Source: Flavobacterium acetivorans
Lineage (GTDB): Bacteria > Bacteroidota > Bacteroidia > Flavobacteriales > Flavobacteriaceae
Reading direction: 5' to 3'
Assembly: GCF_020911885.1 (NCBI RefSeq)
Contig: NZ_CP087132.1
Location: 2,480,001-2,544,000 of the forward strand
DNA: 64,000 nucleotides
Shown here: positions 33,367-41,213 of the stretch, in pieces
Position numbering within the stretch: the stretch's first letter is position 1
Layout of the letters: each line of letters opens with the position of its first letter
Position numbers and translations under genes: made by a program
The notes under the pieces: model-generated
Database searches by the model: none
Told to the model about the DNA's origin: nothing
What the model saw: the letters and a program-made list of their open reading frames with translations, nothing else

Positions 33367-33504
33367 TTATTTTTTTGCGGGAATAATGTCAATAATTACT
33401 GTTCTGTTATAAGAACGTTCTTCTGGAGTTTTATTTTCAAAAGGGGCTTTGTTCTGATCCTCTCCAAATCAAGAAGATACTCCTAGTCTTTTTTGGTTTA
33501 AAGC
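33367..33504 (-). pseudogene. remnant of an OmpA C-terminal domain
   Basis: On the minus strand the frame reads ALNQKRLGVSS, then a TGA at 33471-33469, then FGEDQNKAPFENKTPEERSY followed by NRTVIIDII and a TAA. This is the end of the OmpA peptidoglycan-binding domain (AxxLNxxRA...GYGExxPxxxNxTxExRxxNRRVxI). The Arg-Ala...helix between LNQKR and GVSS is missing, the frame has a stop, and the rest of the gene is gone. The fragment abuts the terminator of the YtxH operon. Confidence 0.78.
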
Positions 33505-33543
33505 AAAAAAAAAATCGAGAAGAATGCTTCTCGATTTTTTTTT
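33505..33543 (-). terminator. terminator of YtxH operon
   Basis: Stem ATCGAGAAG / CTTCTCGAT with AATG loop, flanked by nine or more A and T. Nearly symmetrical, so it may act both ways. Confidence 0.85.
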
Positions 33544-33665
33544 AAATAAATAATAAACAGAAAGTAATAGTAAGAGATGATTTGAATGATTGTGAAATCG
33601 CATGTCTTGGGATATTGCTATTACTGGTCGTTTAAATTAGTTGCATAATCAGGTCTTGAAATTTT

Positions 33666-33944
33666 TTATACTTCTAGATTTTCAATTTCTTTTCTTGTTT
33701 TCTCAAATTTAGATTTTCCATCATTTAAGAGATTTAAGCCTTCTTGTTTTAGCGTATCATATTTGTTTGAAATAGTGTCTATGGTAGAATCAAATTTTTC
33801 CTTTATCTCATCGGCATATTCATTGCTTTTTCGCTTAATTTTTTTTCTTGTTTTGGTACCTTTAGCAGGAGCAAATAATATTCCCATTAGTGCCCCGGCA
33901 GCAAGACCACCTATAACTCCTAGTATTACTTTATCTGTTTTCAT
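33666..33944 (-). CDS. YtxH domain protein
   Basis: This 92-residue protein has one Gly/Ala-rich helix at the N-terminus (VILGVIGGLAAGALMGILFA), the sequence APAKGTKTRKKI, and a highly charged amphipathic C-terminal helix. This is the YtxH family, linked to general stress in Bacillus. It probably anchors the helix in the inner membrane. It follows the Lmo0937-like gene by 17 bp and so is likely co-transcribed with it. Confidence 0.87.
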   Translation of the reverse strand: MKTDKVILGVIGGLAAGALMGILFAPAKGTKTRKKIKRKSNEYADEIKEKFDSTIDTISNKYDTLKQEGLNLLNDGKSKFEKTRKEIENLEV

Positions 33945-33961
33945 AGTTTAATTTTTTAGTT

Positions 33962-34114
33962 TTATAATCTTTTTCCTTGGATGAGTCTTAATAGTATTGC
34001 TATAATTGCTATTACCAGCAATATGTGAATAATTGACCCTAGGCTATAAGCAAAGAATCCAATTGCCCAAAATATTATTAATATCGCTGCTGCTGTGTAA
34101 AGTAAATTGCTCAT
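33962..34114 (-). CDS. Lmo0937-family small membrane protein
   Basis: A 50-residue frame from ATG at 34114 encodes MSNLLYTAAAILIIFWAIGF and then FAYSLGSIIHILLVIAIIAI, ending LLRLIQGKRL. Two helices with a Gly/His turn match the Lmo0937 family of tiny membrane proteins, commonly paired with YtxH and CsbD genes in Bacteroidetes. Role unknown, probably envelope stress. Confidence 0.82.
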   Translation of the reverse strand: MSNLLYTAAAILIIFWAIGFFAYSLGSIIHILLVIAIIAILLRLIQGKRL

Positions 34115-34230
34115 GATTTCTATTTTTTAGGGATTTGTTTAAATAAATTTACATATAAATATAAGTTTATTTATCTGTTTTTCAAATGATTGAGTTTTAT
34201 TTGTTAGAGTGTAAAATGTTTTGGCTGATT

Positions 34231-34875
34231 CTAGTTAAATGAAAAAGCACCATAGAAACTCAATACACTATTTTTGGCATCTGGAAAGGTATAGTTTGTT
34301 CCAAAATAATTTTTTTCTTTTCCCACTTTGACTAATCCATAGTTGTAACGTACGCCTAAGCTGATCATTCCTAAATCAAGACCAAGGCCTGCGGCAAGAC
34401 CCGCATCGATTCTATTAAAGTCATTCACATCAATGTTATCTTCGAAGTTAAAACTGCTACCGTTTGATTCATTTGTTGTTTTACCGTTAATCAAATATGA
34501 AACATAAGGTCCGGCCTGAATATTGAAATTTTTCGTGATATTGGCCACTAGCATCACTGGAAGTTCAATATAATTCAATTTGAACTGTGCGGTACCATTT
34601 GCCAAAACATTGTCGTAAACTACTTCGGCACCCTTTCCGCTATAATATATTTCGGGTTGGATGGCAAAAGAATTGCTTATCGGTAACTTCGCAAATAACC
34701 CAATGTTAAAACCAGTTAGCATATTCTCGTCATCTACATTATCAGTGTACAAATTGGAAAAGTTGAGACCTCCTTTTATACCAAATTTAGGAGTATTTTC
34801 CTGAGCTTTAATTGAGGTACAAACCATAAATGTCAATGCGATTGAAGCTGAAAATATTGTTTTTGAATTTTTCAT
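34231..34875 (-). CDS. outer-membrane beta-barrel protein (PorT-like fold)
   Basis: This 214-residue protein has a signal peptide (TIFSASIALTFMVCTSIKAQ) and eight alternating strands, starting with FGIKGGLNFSNLY and ending in VLSFYGAFSFN with a terminal aromatic residue. This is the small OMP_b-brl_2/PorT-like fold common in Bacteroidetes. No functional residue is identifiable. It sits among small stress proteins and may be co-regulated with them. Confidence 0.85.
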   Translation of the reverse strand: MKNSKTIFSASIALTFMVCTSIKAQENTPKFGIKGGLNFSNLYTDNVDDENMLTGFNIGLFAKLPISNSFAIQPEIYYSGKGAEVVYDNVLANGTAQFKLNYIELPVMLVANITKNFNIQAGPYVSYLINGKTTNESNGSSFNFEDNIDVNDFNRIDAGLAAGLGLDLGMISLGVRYNYGLVKVGKEKNYFGTNYTFPDAKNSVLSFYGAFSFN

Positions 34876-34934
34876 TCTTTTTTTTAGTTTTTGATTTGAA
34901 GAGTTTTTATGTTTTTTGGAGTATAAAATTTAGT

Positions 34935-35120
34935 TCAAAGTGTATTTATAATTTTATAGAGTTCATTTTTTGTCTTGCCTAGTTTAATTTGAAGTTTTGC
35001 CATCATTTCTTCTTCTTTGCCTTCAAGGAAAAATAAATCACTATCAGTCAAAGAAGAGATTTTTTGTTTTAGATGTTCTTTTTGCTCTTTCCAGGTCTCT
35101 TTTAAATTTTCCTTTTTCAT
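34935..35120 (-). CDS. CsbD-like small stress protein
   Basis: A 61-residue soluble, highly charged protein (LKETWKEQKEHLKQKISSLT, then DSDLFFLEGKEEEMMAKLQI). The order Trp-Lys, LTDSDL, EGK and a Lys/Gly repeat matches the CsbD family, sigma-B-dependent in Bacillus. Its start overlaps the next upstream gene's end by 4 bp (ATGA). Confidence 0.8.
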   Translation of the reverse strand: MKKENLKETWKEQKEHLKQKISSLTDSDLFFLEGKEEEMMAKLQIKLGKTKNELYKIINTL

Positions 35121-35329
35121 TTTTTTTCAGGTATAATAAGTATTCCTCCAAAAATGATCAGTACTATTCCAACTATTGGTGACCATTGTACAGGATGATT
35201 TTGTTGTTTATTTATTTGAATTGGTCCAAAATCGACTACTTTTTCTGTTGTAACATAATTGAACCCTGTGTAGAAAACCATTAAGGCGCCTATAATAATT
35301 ATCCCGATTCCGATTGTTTTAAGATTCAT
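35117..35329 (-). CDS. small membrane protein, DUF3185-like
   Basis: A 70-residue protein with two helices (IGIGIIIIGALMVFYTGFNY; WSPIVGIVLIIFGGILII) separated by a polar loop TTEKVVDFGPIQINKQQNHP. It resembles DUF3185-type proteins. It shares the start MNLK and layout with the 64-residue protein upstream. Translation is coupled to the CsbD-like gene. Confidence 0.7.
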   Translation of the reverse strand: MNLKTIGIGIIIIGALMVFYTGFNYVTTEKVVDFGPIQINKQQNHPVQWSPIVGIVLIIFGGILIIPEKK

Positions 35330-35422
35330 GAAATTATTTTTTAATTAACATTCAGTATTTGCTTCTTTTTTTGAGTCATTTACAAATTAATTTGTTAGCG
35401 ATCACTAATTACGAATAGATTT

Positions 35423-35617
35423 TTAGGACTCATCCTTAGTGGTTTTAACTAAACTTATGCCTGAGGTAAAAAATAGTATTCCCAGTATTCCATAAATAAT
35501 TAGAAATTTAATATCTGCATTACTGCCAGAAGTGTTTGAAAACACTACCGCAGTATAAATAAGAGCTCCTATACCTAGAACTGTAAGTAATGCTCCGAAG
35601 ATTCGTTTAAGATTCAT
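35423..35617 (-). CDS. small two-helix membrane protein
   Basis: A 64-residue protein with MNLKRIFGALLTVLGIGALI, a polar loop FSNTSGSNADI, and a second helix IYGILGILFFTSGISLV. It looks like a diverged paralogue of the 70-residue protein that follows. It is the first gene of the stress block, 145 bp downstream of a TACCTTTG box. Function unknown. Confidence 0.68.
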   Translation of the reverse strand: MNLKRIFGALLTVLGIGALIYTAVVFSNTSGSNADIKFLIIYGILGILFFTSGISLVKTTKDES

Positions 35618-35763
35618 GATTGTAAGTTTTTAAATTTGCTAATCTGTTTTTGATTATAGAATGTATTGATTTACAGATTAAAGTTTTAAAAACACTAATA
35701 ATTAATAAAGCATCATTTGTTTTATTAATAGCGAACAATAATTTGTAATTGTATTATTAATAT

Positions 35764-35771
35764 CAAAGGTA
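35764..35771 (-). promoter_or_regulatory. -7 box ahead of small stress genes
   Basis: TACCTTTG on the minus strand matches TAnnTTTG, about 146 bp before the first gene. No -33 element is visible, as expected if an activator is needed. Confidence 0.4.
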
Positions 35772-35858
35772 AGACTCTCATGCATAGTTCGTTTTATATA
35801 ATTTGTACAGAAAGTTTCATCTTTCACACTTTTCTGATGTGTGTGGCTTTTAAAAGTA

Positions 35859-35895
35859 TAAAAGCACCATTTGTACTTAACAAAAGGTGCTTTTA
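35859..35895 (-). terminator. terminator of kinase/regulator operon
   Basis: Stem TAAAAGCACC / GGTGCTTTTA with a 17-nt loop, located 53 bp after the response-regulator stop. The T run is broken. Confidence 0.65.
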
Positions 35896-35948
35896 TTTCT
35901 ATTAAAGAGATTTTTTATAGGCTACTATATAGAATGCCAATCATCAAT

Positions 35949-36383
35949 TTACATTCTAGCCATATACCAATTTAATTCTTTCTCGATTCTTTCAAAATGG
36001 AAAAAGGCGGTAATATTCTTTTGAAGTCGCATAAAAGCCGTTTCGCTTTTTACGACATAATCAAATGCTTTATGATGCATACAGCTTATCGCTACGTCAA
36101 TTTTGTCCTGAGAAGACAGCATTACTACAGGAATACTAGAATTAAATTCTTTAATTTTATCTAATGTTTCTATTCCATTCATGGCATTTTGATCTATTCC
36201 GTCTAAATGGTAATCAAGAATGACCACATCTGGATTTTGATCTAAATTAGCGATGCAAAGTTCTCCGGTAGCAAAAGTTTCAACAATAAAATCGGTATGA
36301 TTAAGAAACTCGATTTCTAATGATTTTAAGAAAACGGCATCATCATCTACTAAAAATAGTTTTATTTTCTCTTCGTTTTTCAT
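35949..36383 (-). CDS. single-domain response regulator
   Basis: This 144-residue CheY-like receiver has the acidic pocket LVDDDAV, phospho-acceptor D57 in VVILDYHLDG, the Thr/Ser site in VVMLSSQD and Lys in YVVKSE (K112). There is no DNA-binding domain, so it must signal by protein contact. It overlaps the end of the hybrid kinase gene by 4 bp (ATGA), so it is the kinase's probable partner. Confidence 0.9.
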   Translation of the reverse strand: MKNEEKIKLFLVDDDAVFLKSLEIEFLNHTDFIVETFATGELCIANLDQNPDVVILDYHLDGIDQNAMNGIETLDKIKEFNSSIPVVMLSSQDKIDVAISCMHHKAFDYVVKSETAFMRLQKNITAFFHFERIEKELNWYMARM

Positions 36384-39034
36384 CCGTTTATGTTTTTAAT
36401 ATTATTAAATTCTATTTCTAATTCTTTACAAGCTTGATCGCAAATAGTTGAAAGTTGGAAAACTAAATCATCAATTTCGCCCTTTTTATTTTCTAACTCA
36501 CTGGAGTGGTTTTGGATTGTTTTTGCCATTTCTTCAAAATCAGGATTCATACCCATTATTGAAAAAGATGGAATCATCTTATGAGCCGAAGCAGCTAGTA
36601 AAGTCCAATCTTTTTCAGTCAAACTTTGCTTCATAGCGGTTATTAAAGGAGGTGTTTGCAGTAAATAAGCCGCAATCATTTCCATCATTAGTTTAGGATT
36701 TGATTTAGTACGACTGTTCAAATAGGCTAAATCAATGCATTTGGAATTTTTCGCAAGGCTATTTTTTTTCAGTTCATTGTCTTTTAGGCTTGATGATTTT
36801 CTTACGATTCCTACTATTTTACTGTATAACAATCGTTCGTCAACGGGTTTTGTAACATAATCATTCATTCCTACGGCCTTGCATTTGGCCAAATCTACGG
36901 TGGTGACATCAGCTGTTAAAGCAACAATAGGAATATTGGATTTCATTATTTTTCGAATGTATTCGGTAGCCTCAAAACCATTCATTTCTGGCATTTGCAA
37001 ATCCATTAGGATGATGTCATAACTGTTTTTTTCCAGTTTTTCTATGGCTATTTTTCCATTTTCGGCAATATCTCTTTGAAAACCAAAATCATCCAATAGT
37101 GTTTTCATCAATAATTGATTTAGCGCTATATCTTCTACGACTAAAACTTTTATGTTTTTTATATCCGAATCCAATTCATGTATTTCAGTTTCCAGCTCGG
37201 CATCAACATCCGTTTTTTCAAAATTCAGTCTAAAACTAAAGGTAGTTCCTTCACCCACTTCACTTTTTACTTTAATGGTGCCGCCTTGGGGTTCTACTAA
37301 TTGTTTGACAATAGCCAGTCCCAAGCCTGTGCCTCCATAAATTCGGGATGTTCCACTGGATGCTTGCTGGAAATTTTCAAATATTGTGGCTATTTTTTCT
37401 TCAGGAATTCCAATACCGGTATCAGTAACAGCAAATTCAAGGGTTACGTTCTCAGGGGTTTCATCGATTAAACGAACAGCAACAGTGATCTTTCCTCTTG
37501 AGGTAAATTTTACGGCATTACTCACCAAATTTAAAATAATTTGATGCAAACGAACGGGATCGCCCACTATTATTGAGGGAATGTTAGGATCGTATTCTTT
37601 AATTAACGTTAAATTTTTCTCCTGAATTTTTGTTTCAAACAGATGGAGCATCGATGATATCGATGATTTCACTTTAAAGGGGATTTTCTCGAAAGTCATC
37701 TTTCCGGAATCTACTTTTGCTAAATCCAGAATGTCATTTATTAATACAATTAGTGCGTCCCCACTCATTTTTATGGCATCTAAATACTCTTTTTGCTTTG
37801 CTGTCAAATCAGTTTTTAAGACCACTTTTGTAAACCCAATAATAGCATTCATCGGAGTTCGTATTTCATGACTCATATTGGATAAAAACTGTTGCTTTGC
37901 TTTTACGGCATTTTCGGCTATTGTGGTGGCACATTCGGCATTTCTTTTTTCCTCTTCTGCGATTCCGGTTGCTAGTTCGGCAAAAACCCGGGCTTCTATC
38001 AGTTCTGTTTCAATTCTTTTTTGGTCAGTGATATCACGAGCGACTACAACTACTCCAAGTACATTTTTTTGATCGTCTCTATAAACAGATCCGTTAAATA
38101 GTACATCAGTCAGTTTTCCGTCCTTGTGTCGCAGCGTAAGGGGAGAATCAGACACAGAGCCTTTAGCAAAAACTTCCTGATATACTTCGCGCGCCATTTG
38201 TGGCTGGGTGAAATAGTCAAAAAAATCAGAACCAATGAGTTTGTCGCGATCCAAGCCCGTAATTTTAACGGTGGCTTCGTTTATATCAGTTATTTTTCCG
38301 TCTATATTTATAGTAATTAGTGGATCTAAACTGGCTTCAATAAGGCTAAGAGAATAATTAGAGAGTAATTTTTGTGAAGCGGTATAGCGTTCTAATTCAT
38401 TGTTTCTGCCTTTTAAATTTTTGATAATGATTGAGACAAGGGTAAAAATGGTGAATATTAACAGTAAGAGTAAAAAGAACAAGATTTCCGTAGTTTGGAT
38501 TCTATTGTCATTTTCGTCTTTCCTTTGTTTTAAATAATGATACTGATCGTATTTTATATCAGATATGATATTTTTTATTTTATCAGTAATAACTTTTCCA
38601 TTATTAAGAATGGCTATTTTTTCATTCTCATTTAATAAACCAATCTTTTTGTCATCGACAATTTTTTGAAGTAGGAATAATTTTTCCGTAGCCATGATAC
38701 TTAAGGAATCGACCTCTTTTTTTTGCTTTGGATTATTTTTAGTTAATTCTGATAAAGCCAGTAGGTTTTTGTTGAGCGATTTTCGGGCATTATTGAAAGT
38801 CTCCAAATAAATGTTATTTTCGGAAACGATATAACCTCTCATGCCAATTTCAATATCAAGAATATCCAAAAGAACATTGTCATTTTTGCTTAGTATATCC
38901 TGAGCGTGGTCGGCTGAGATACCGCTAGATTTCACTTTAAGATTGTTGTAATAGAAAAAAGCTAAGACCGAAGCCAATATTAGAACTAAAAAAAGGGAAT
39001 AGAATTGGTTTTTGTTGTCTGAAATTAATTTCAT
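36380..39034 (-). CDS. hybrid sensor histidine kinase (CHASE3-PAS-HisKA-HATPase-REC-Hpt)
   Basis: This 884-residue membrane kinase has helix 1 at about 11-30, a CHASE3 periplasmic domain to about 180 (DIEIGMRGYIVSENNIYLET), helix 2 at about 185-205, a PAS domain at 225-340 (ASLDPLITINIDGKITDINE), HisKA with His389 (SNMSHEIRTPMNAI), HATPase with N506 and DTGIGIP at 538, a receiver with D678 and K729, and a Hpt domain with H818 (AASAHKM). All phosphorelay residues are present. The signal is unknown. Its own Hpt probably passes phosphate to the receiver protein encoded next. An AraC gene lies 15 bp upstream. Confidence 0.94.
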   Translation of the reverse strand: MKLISDNKNQFYSLFLVLILASVLAFFYYNNLKVKSSGISADHAQDILSKNDNVLLDILDIEIGMRGYIVSENNIYLETFNNARKSLNKNLLALSELTKNNPKQKKEVDSLSIMATEKLFLLQKIVDDKKIGLLNENEKIAILNNGKVITDKIKNIISDIKYDQYHYLKQRKDENDNRIQTTEILFFLLLLLIFTIFTLVSIIIKNLKGRNNELERYTASQKLLSNYSLSLIEASLDPLITINIDGKITDINEATVKITGLDRDKLIGSDFFDYFTQPQMAREVYQEVFAKGSVSDSPLTLRHKDGKLTDVLFNGSVYRDDQKNVLGVVVVARDITDQKRIETELIEARVFAELATGIAEEEKRNAECATTIAENAVKAKQQFLSNMSHEIRTPMNAIIGFTKVVLKTDLTAKQKEYLDAIKMSGDALIVLINDILDLAKVDSGKMTFEKIPFKVKSSISSMLHLFETKIQEKNLTLIKEYDPNIPSIIVGDPVRLHQIILNLVSNAVKFTSRGKITVAVRLIDETPENVTLEFAVTDTGIGIPEEKIATIFENFQQASSGTSRIYGGTGLGLAIVKQLVEPQGGTIKVKSEVGEGTTFSFRLNFEKTDVDAELETEIHELDSDIKNIKVLVVEDIALNQLLMKTLLDDFGFQRDIAENGKIAIEKLEKNSYDIILMDLQMPEMNGFEATEYIRKIMKSNIPIVALTADVTTVDLAKCKAVGMNDYVTKPVDERLLYSKIVGIVRKSSSLKDNELKKNSLAKNSKCIDLAYLNSRTKSNPKLMMEMIAAYLLQTPPLITAMKQSLTEKDWTLLAASAHKMIPSFSIMGMNPDFEEMAKTIQNHSSELENKKGEIDDLVFQLSTICDQACKELEIEFNNIKNING

Positions 39035-39049
39035 AATCGTTTTTAAAAA

Positions 39050-39646
39050 TTAATTTAGAGTATTTTGATTCCTGTTATTTTCAGTTCCAATTTCTTCAAT
39101 GGGACAGCGTCTTTTATCTTTCAAATTCTTGAAGTGAGAAGGGGAGAGTCCTGTTACTTTCTTAAACTGACTCGAGAGATGAGCGACACTGCTGTATCCC
39201 ATTTTCCAAGCAATTTCAGTAATGTTGTGTTCTCCGTAAATAATTAATTCCTTGACTCTTTCGGTTTTATGAGAAATGATGAAATGTTCAATAGTCGTTC
39301 CTTGAACTTCAGAAAATAAGTTGGACAAATAGGTGTAATCGTGATTTAATTTTTCGCTTAAATAAATAGAGAAATTTACTTTAATGATTTCGTCAGAATG
39401 GTGAACCATCTGAATAATTACATTTTTAATTTTTTCTATGAGCATAGACTTTTTATCATCCATCAGTTCAAAGCCGGAACTAAGGAGTCCTATTTTAAGA
39501 GATTCTCGTTGATCCTTGGAAATATTTTCCATCACATCTACTTCTCCTAGATCAACGACAATAAAATGCAAACCAAGTTTCTTTAACTCTTCTTTCACTG
39601 CTGATTTGCAACGATTACTGACCATGTATTTTATATATAACTTCAA
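39050..39646 (-). CDS. AraC-family regulator
   Basis: This 198-residue protein has an N-terminal alpha/beta domain (LYIKYMVSNRCKSAVKEELK, then HFIVVDLGEVDV) and a C-terminal AraC helix-turn-helix pair (YTYLSNLFSEVQGTTIEHFI; ITEIAWKMGYSSVAHLSSQF; KVTGLSPSHFK). It is the type often found beside YtxH and CsbD genes in Flavobacteriia and may activate the stress block downstream. The N-terminus is too short for a cupin sensor. The hybrid-kinase gene follows with a 15-bp gap, so the three regulatory genes form one operon. Confidence 0.88.
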   Translation of the reverse strand: MKLYIKYMVSNRCKSAVKEELKKLGLHFIVVDLGEVDVMENISKDQRESLKIGLLSSGFELMDDKKSMLIEKIKNVIIQMVHHSDEIIKVNFSIYLSEKLNHDYTYLSNLFSEVQGTTIEHFIISHKTERVKELIIYGEHNITEIAWKMGYSSVAHLSSQFKKVTGLSPSHFKNLKDKRRCPIEEIGTENNRNQNTLN

Positions 39647-39891
39647 ATTGTTTTCTTTTTTTAACTGATTGTAAAAGTTGCTCTTTTTTATTGAAAACGA
39701 GTTGTATAACTATTTAAAAAAGTTACATAATTCACGGTTTGGAAACCTTTGACTAAAATTTATAATAGTGAGTAAAAAACTGAAATAAAAGGTAGTTTTT
39801 TTTATAAGTTTTGATTTATCGGCAGGTGGTATGAATTGGTTAACTGTATTTTTTGTTCAGCTCATAAAATGTGTTTTTTAGAGTTTTATTT

Positions 39892-40374
39892 CTATTTCAG
39901 TTCAAATAAATCAGTCCAATCCATTGATTTTATTGCAGAAACTTTATTCTCGTCATTCATAGATACCCGAAGCTCTTTATTGGCCACTTTTTTAGTATAC
40001 AATGCCTTATAGCGAAATACAATGGTGTTGTTTTGGTAGTCTTTATAAATTTCTACTAACTGAATGTCTTTGAAATCTCCGTAAAACTGGCGGTAACGGG
40101 TGCAGGTTTTGGAAAGCTTCTCTAAGGTGATGTTAGCAATAACGGAGCTTGTGGCTTCCGTTTCGTTAAAAGGTTTAAATTTGGATGTATTACAAGTCAT
40201 CAAAATTCTTTTGCCCAGTTCGTATGCTTTATTCTTTAAGCCTGCATCAACCGCTGTCAGGGCTAATTTTTCGAATTTAACTTCGTCTTTTTTTTCTTCA
40301 GTCTCGAGGGCGTTTTTTTTTGATTTACAACCAATGAGTACGATTAAGCTAAGTAGTAAAATGATTTTTTTCAT
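39892..40374 (-). CDS. lipoprotein of unknown function
   Basis: This 160-residue protein has a lipoprotein signal (IILLLSLIVLIGCKSKK) and no recognisable domain. The charged start (ALETEEKKDEVKFEK) leads to a folded region with ELGKRILMTCNTSKFKPFNE and a strand-rich end (YKDYQNNTIVFRYKALYTKK). The layout is similar to DUF4783-like or NTF2-like lipoproteins, but I would not name it. Its start overlaps the M23 gene by 4 bp. Confidence 0.7.
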   Translation of the reverse strand: MKKIILLLSLIVLIGCKSKKNALETEEKKDEVKFEKLALTAVDAGLKNKAYELGKRILMTCNTSKFKPFNETEATSSVIANITLEKLSKTCTRYRQFYGDFKDIQLVEIYKDYQNNTIVFRYKALYTKKVANKELRVSMNDENKVSAIKSMDWTDLFELK

Positions 40375-41051
40375 GCTTGTATTTTTAATAATAAATTGGG
40401 ATCAGGGCAGTTTTCGAGATAGAAAGCCAAATCTTTTTTGCTGCAAACACCGGGATAATCACCAAAATTATTGCCTAAGTTTTTTATGATTTGAAAATGC
40501 AAATGCGGAGCGTAGTTGCCATTTACCGATGCCTCTCCTAAAACAGCCAGTTGTTCTCCTTTTTTAAAAAAAGCGCCAATTTTTAAATTCTCTAAACTCT
40601 CTAACGCTAAATGTCCGTATAAAGTATAAAATTGTTGATTTTCCAGTCTGTGTTCCAAGATTATTGTTGGTCCGTAATCGCCTAAACCAACATTATTTTT
40701 AAAACTGTGAATTGTTCCGTCCAGAGCCGATAATACATTCGTTCCTGCTTTTGTCCACAAGTCTATACCCAGATGTATGTTTCTTTCTTCCGTTTTATTG
40801 TTTTTAAAAATCGGACTTTTTTTGTAAAGATTCCTTTCTTCTTTATAACCGCCATAGGCAACTGTTGAGTTGTTTGAGGCTAATATATTTTCTACGTATC
40901 TTTGAAAATCAGCCGCAGTGCCTAAATTGTGTTTTGACAGCTCATTATTAGAAACGGAAAGATCGATGGGAAAATAATAGGGATGATCTACTGAACTGTC
41001 TATTAATTCTACATTTTGGATGTTTTTTAATGTCGTTTCTAAGTTGCTCAT
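40371..41051 (-). CDS. M23 family metallopeptidase (no signal peptide)
   Basis: This 226-residue LytM-type endopeptidase-fold protein has the zinc motif HLGIDLWTKAGTNVLSALDG, the central GDYGPTIILEHRLENQQFYT, LYGHLALESL, and the second HxH, APHLHFQII. All metal ligands seem to be present. It lacks a signal peptide and starts with MSNLETTLKNIQNVELIDSS, so it may be cytoplasmic or exported by another route. The coupling with a lipoprotein gene argues for an envelope role. Confidence 0.85.
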   Translation of the reverse strand: MSNLETTLKNIQNVELIDSSVDHPYYFPIDLSVSNNELSKHNLGTAADFQRYVENILASNNSTVAYGGYKEERNLYKKSPIFKNNKTEERNIHLGIDLWTKAGTNVLSALDGTIHSFKNNVGLGDYGPTIILEHRLENQQFYTLYGHLALESLENLKIGAFFKKGEQLAVLGEASVNGNYAPHLHFQIIKNLGNNFGDYPGVCSKKDLAFYLENCPDPNLLLKIQA

Positions 41052-41165
41052 TTATAATTCAATTTTGTATTCTCAAATTACAATAAAAATTCAACATGAC
41101 AGATTGATATCATAATTATAACTTTTCATTAAGATATTTTGTTTCGCTACAAATACTGCTAAAAA

Positions 41166-41195
41166 AAAAGGATGTCATTATAGACATCCTTTTTC
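41166..41195 (-). terminator. terminator after 2-oxoacid dehydrogenase gene
   Basis: Stem AAAAAGGATGTC / GACATCCTTTTT with a 6-nt loop and T run on the minus strand, 19 bp after the stop codon. Confidence 0.88.
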
Positions 41196-41213
41196 ACTTA
41201 TTGAATAGTTATT

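Larger units (their letters stand above)
35618..35948. other. intergenic region between the response regulator and stress genes
   Basis: 331 bp with no gene. It holds a terminator (35859-35895) for the regulator operon and a TACCTTTG -7 box (35764-35771) for the stress genes, both on the minus strand. The order means the two groups are separate transcripts. Confidence 0.7.
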
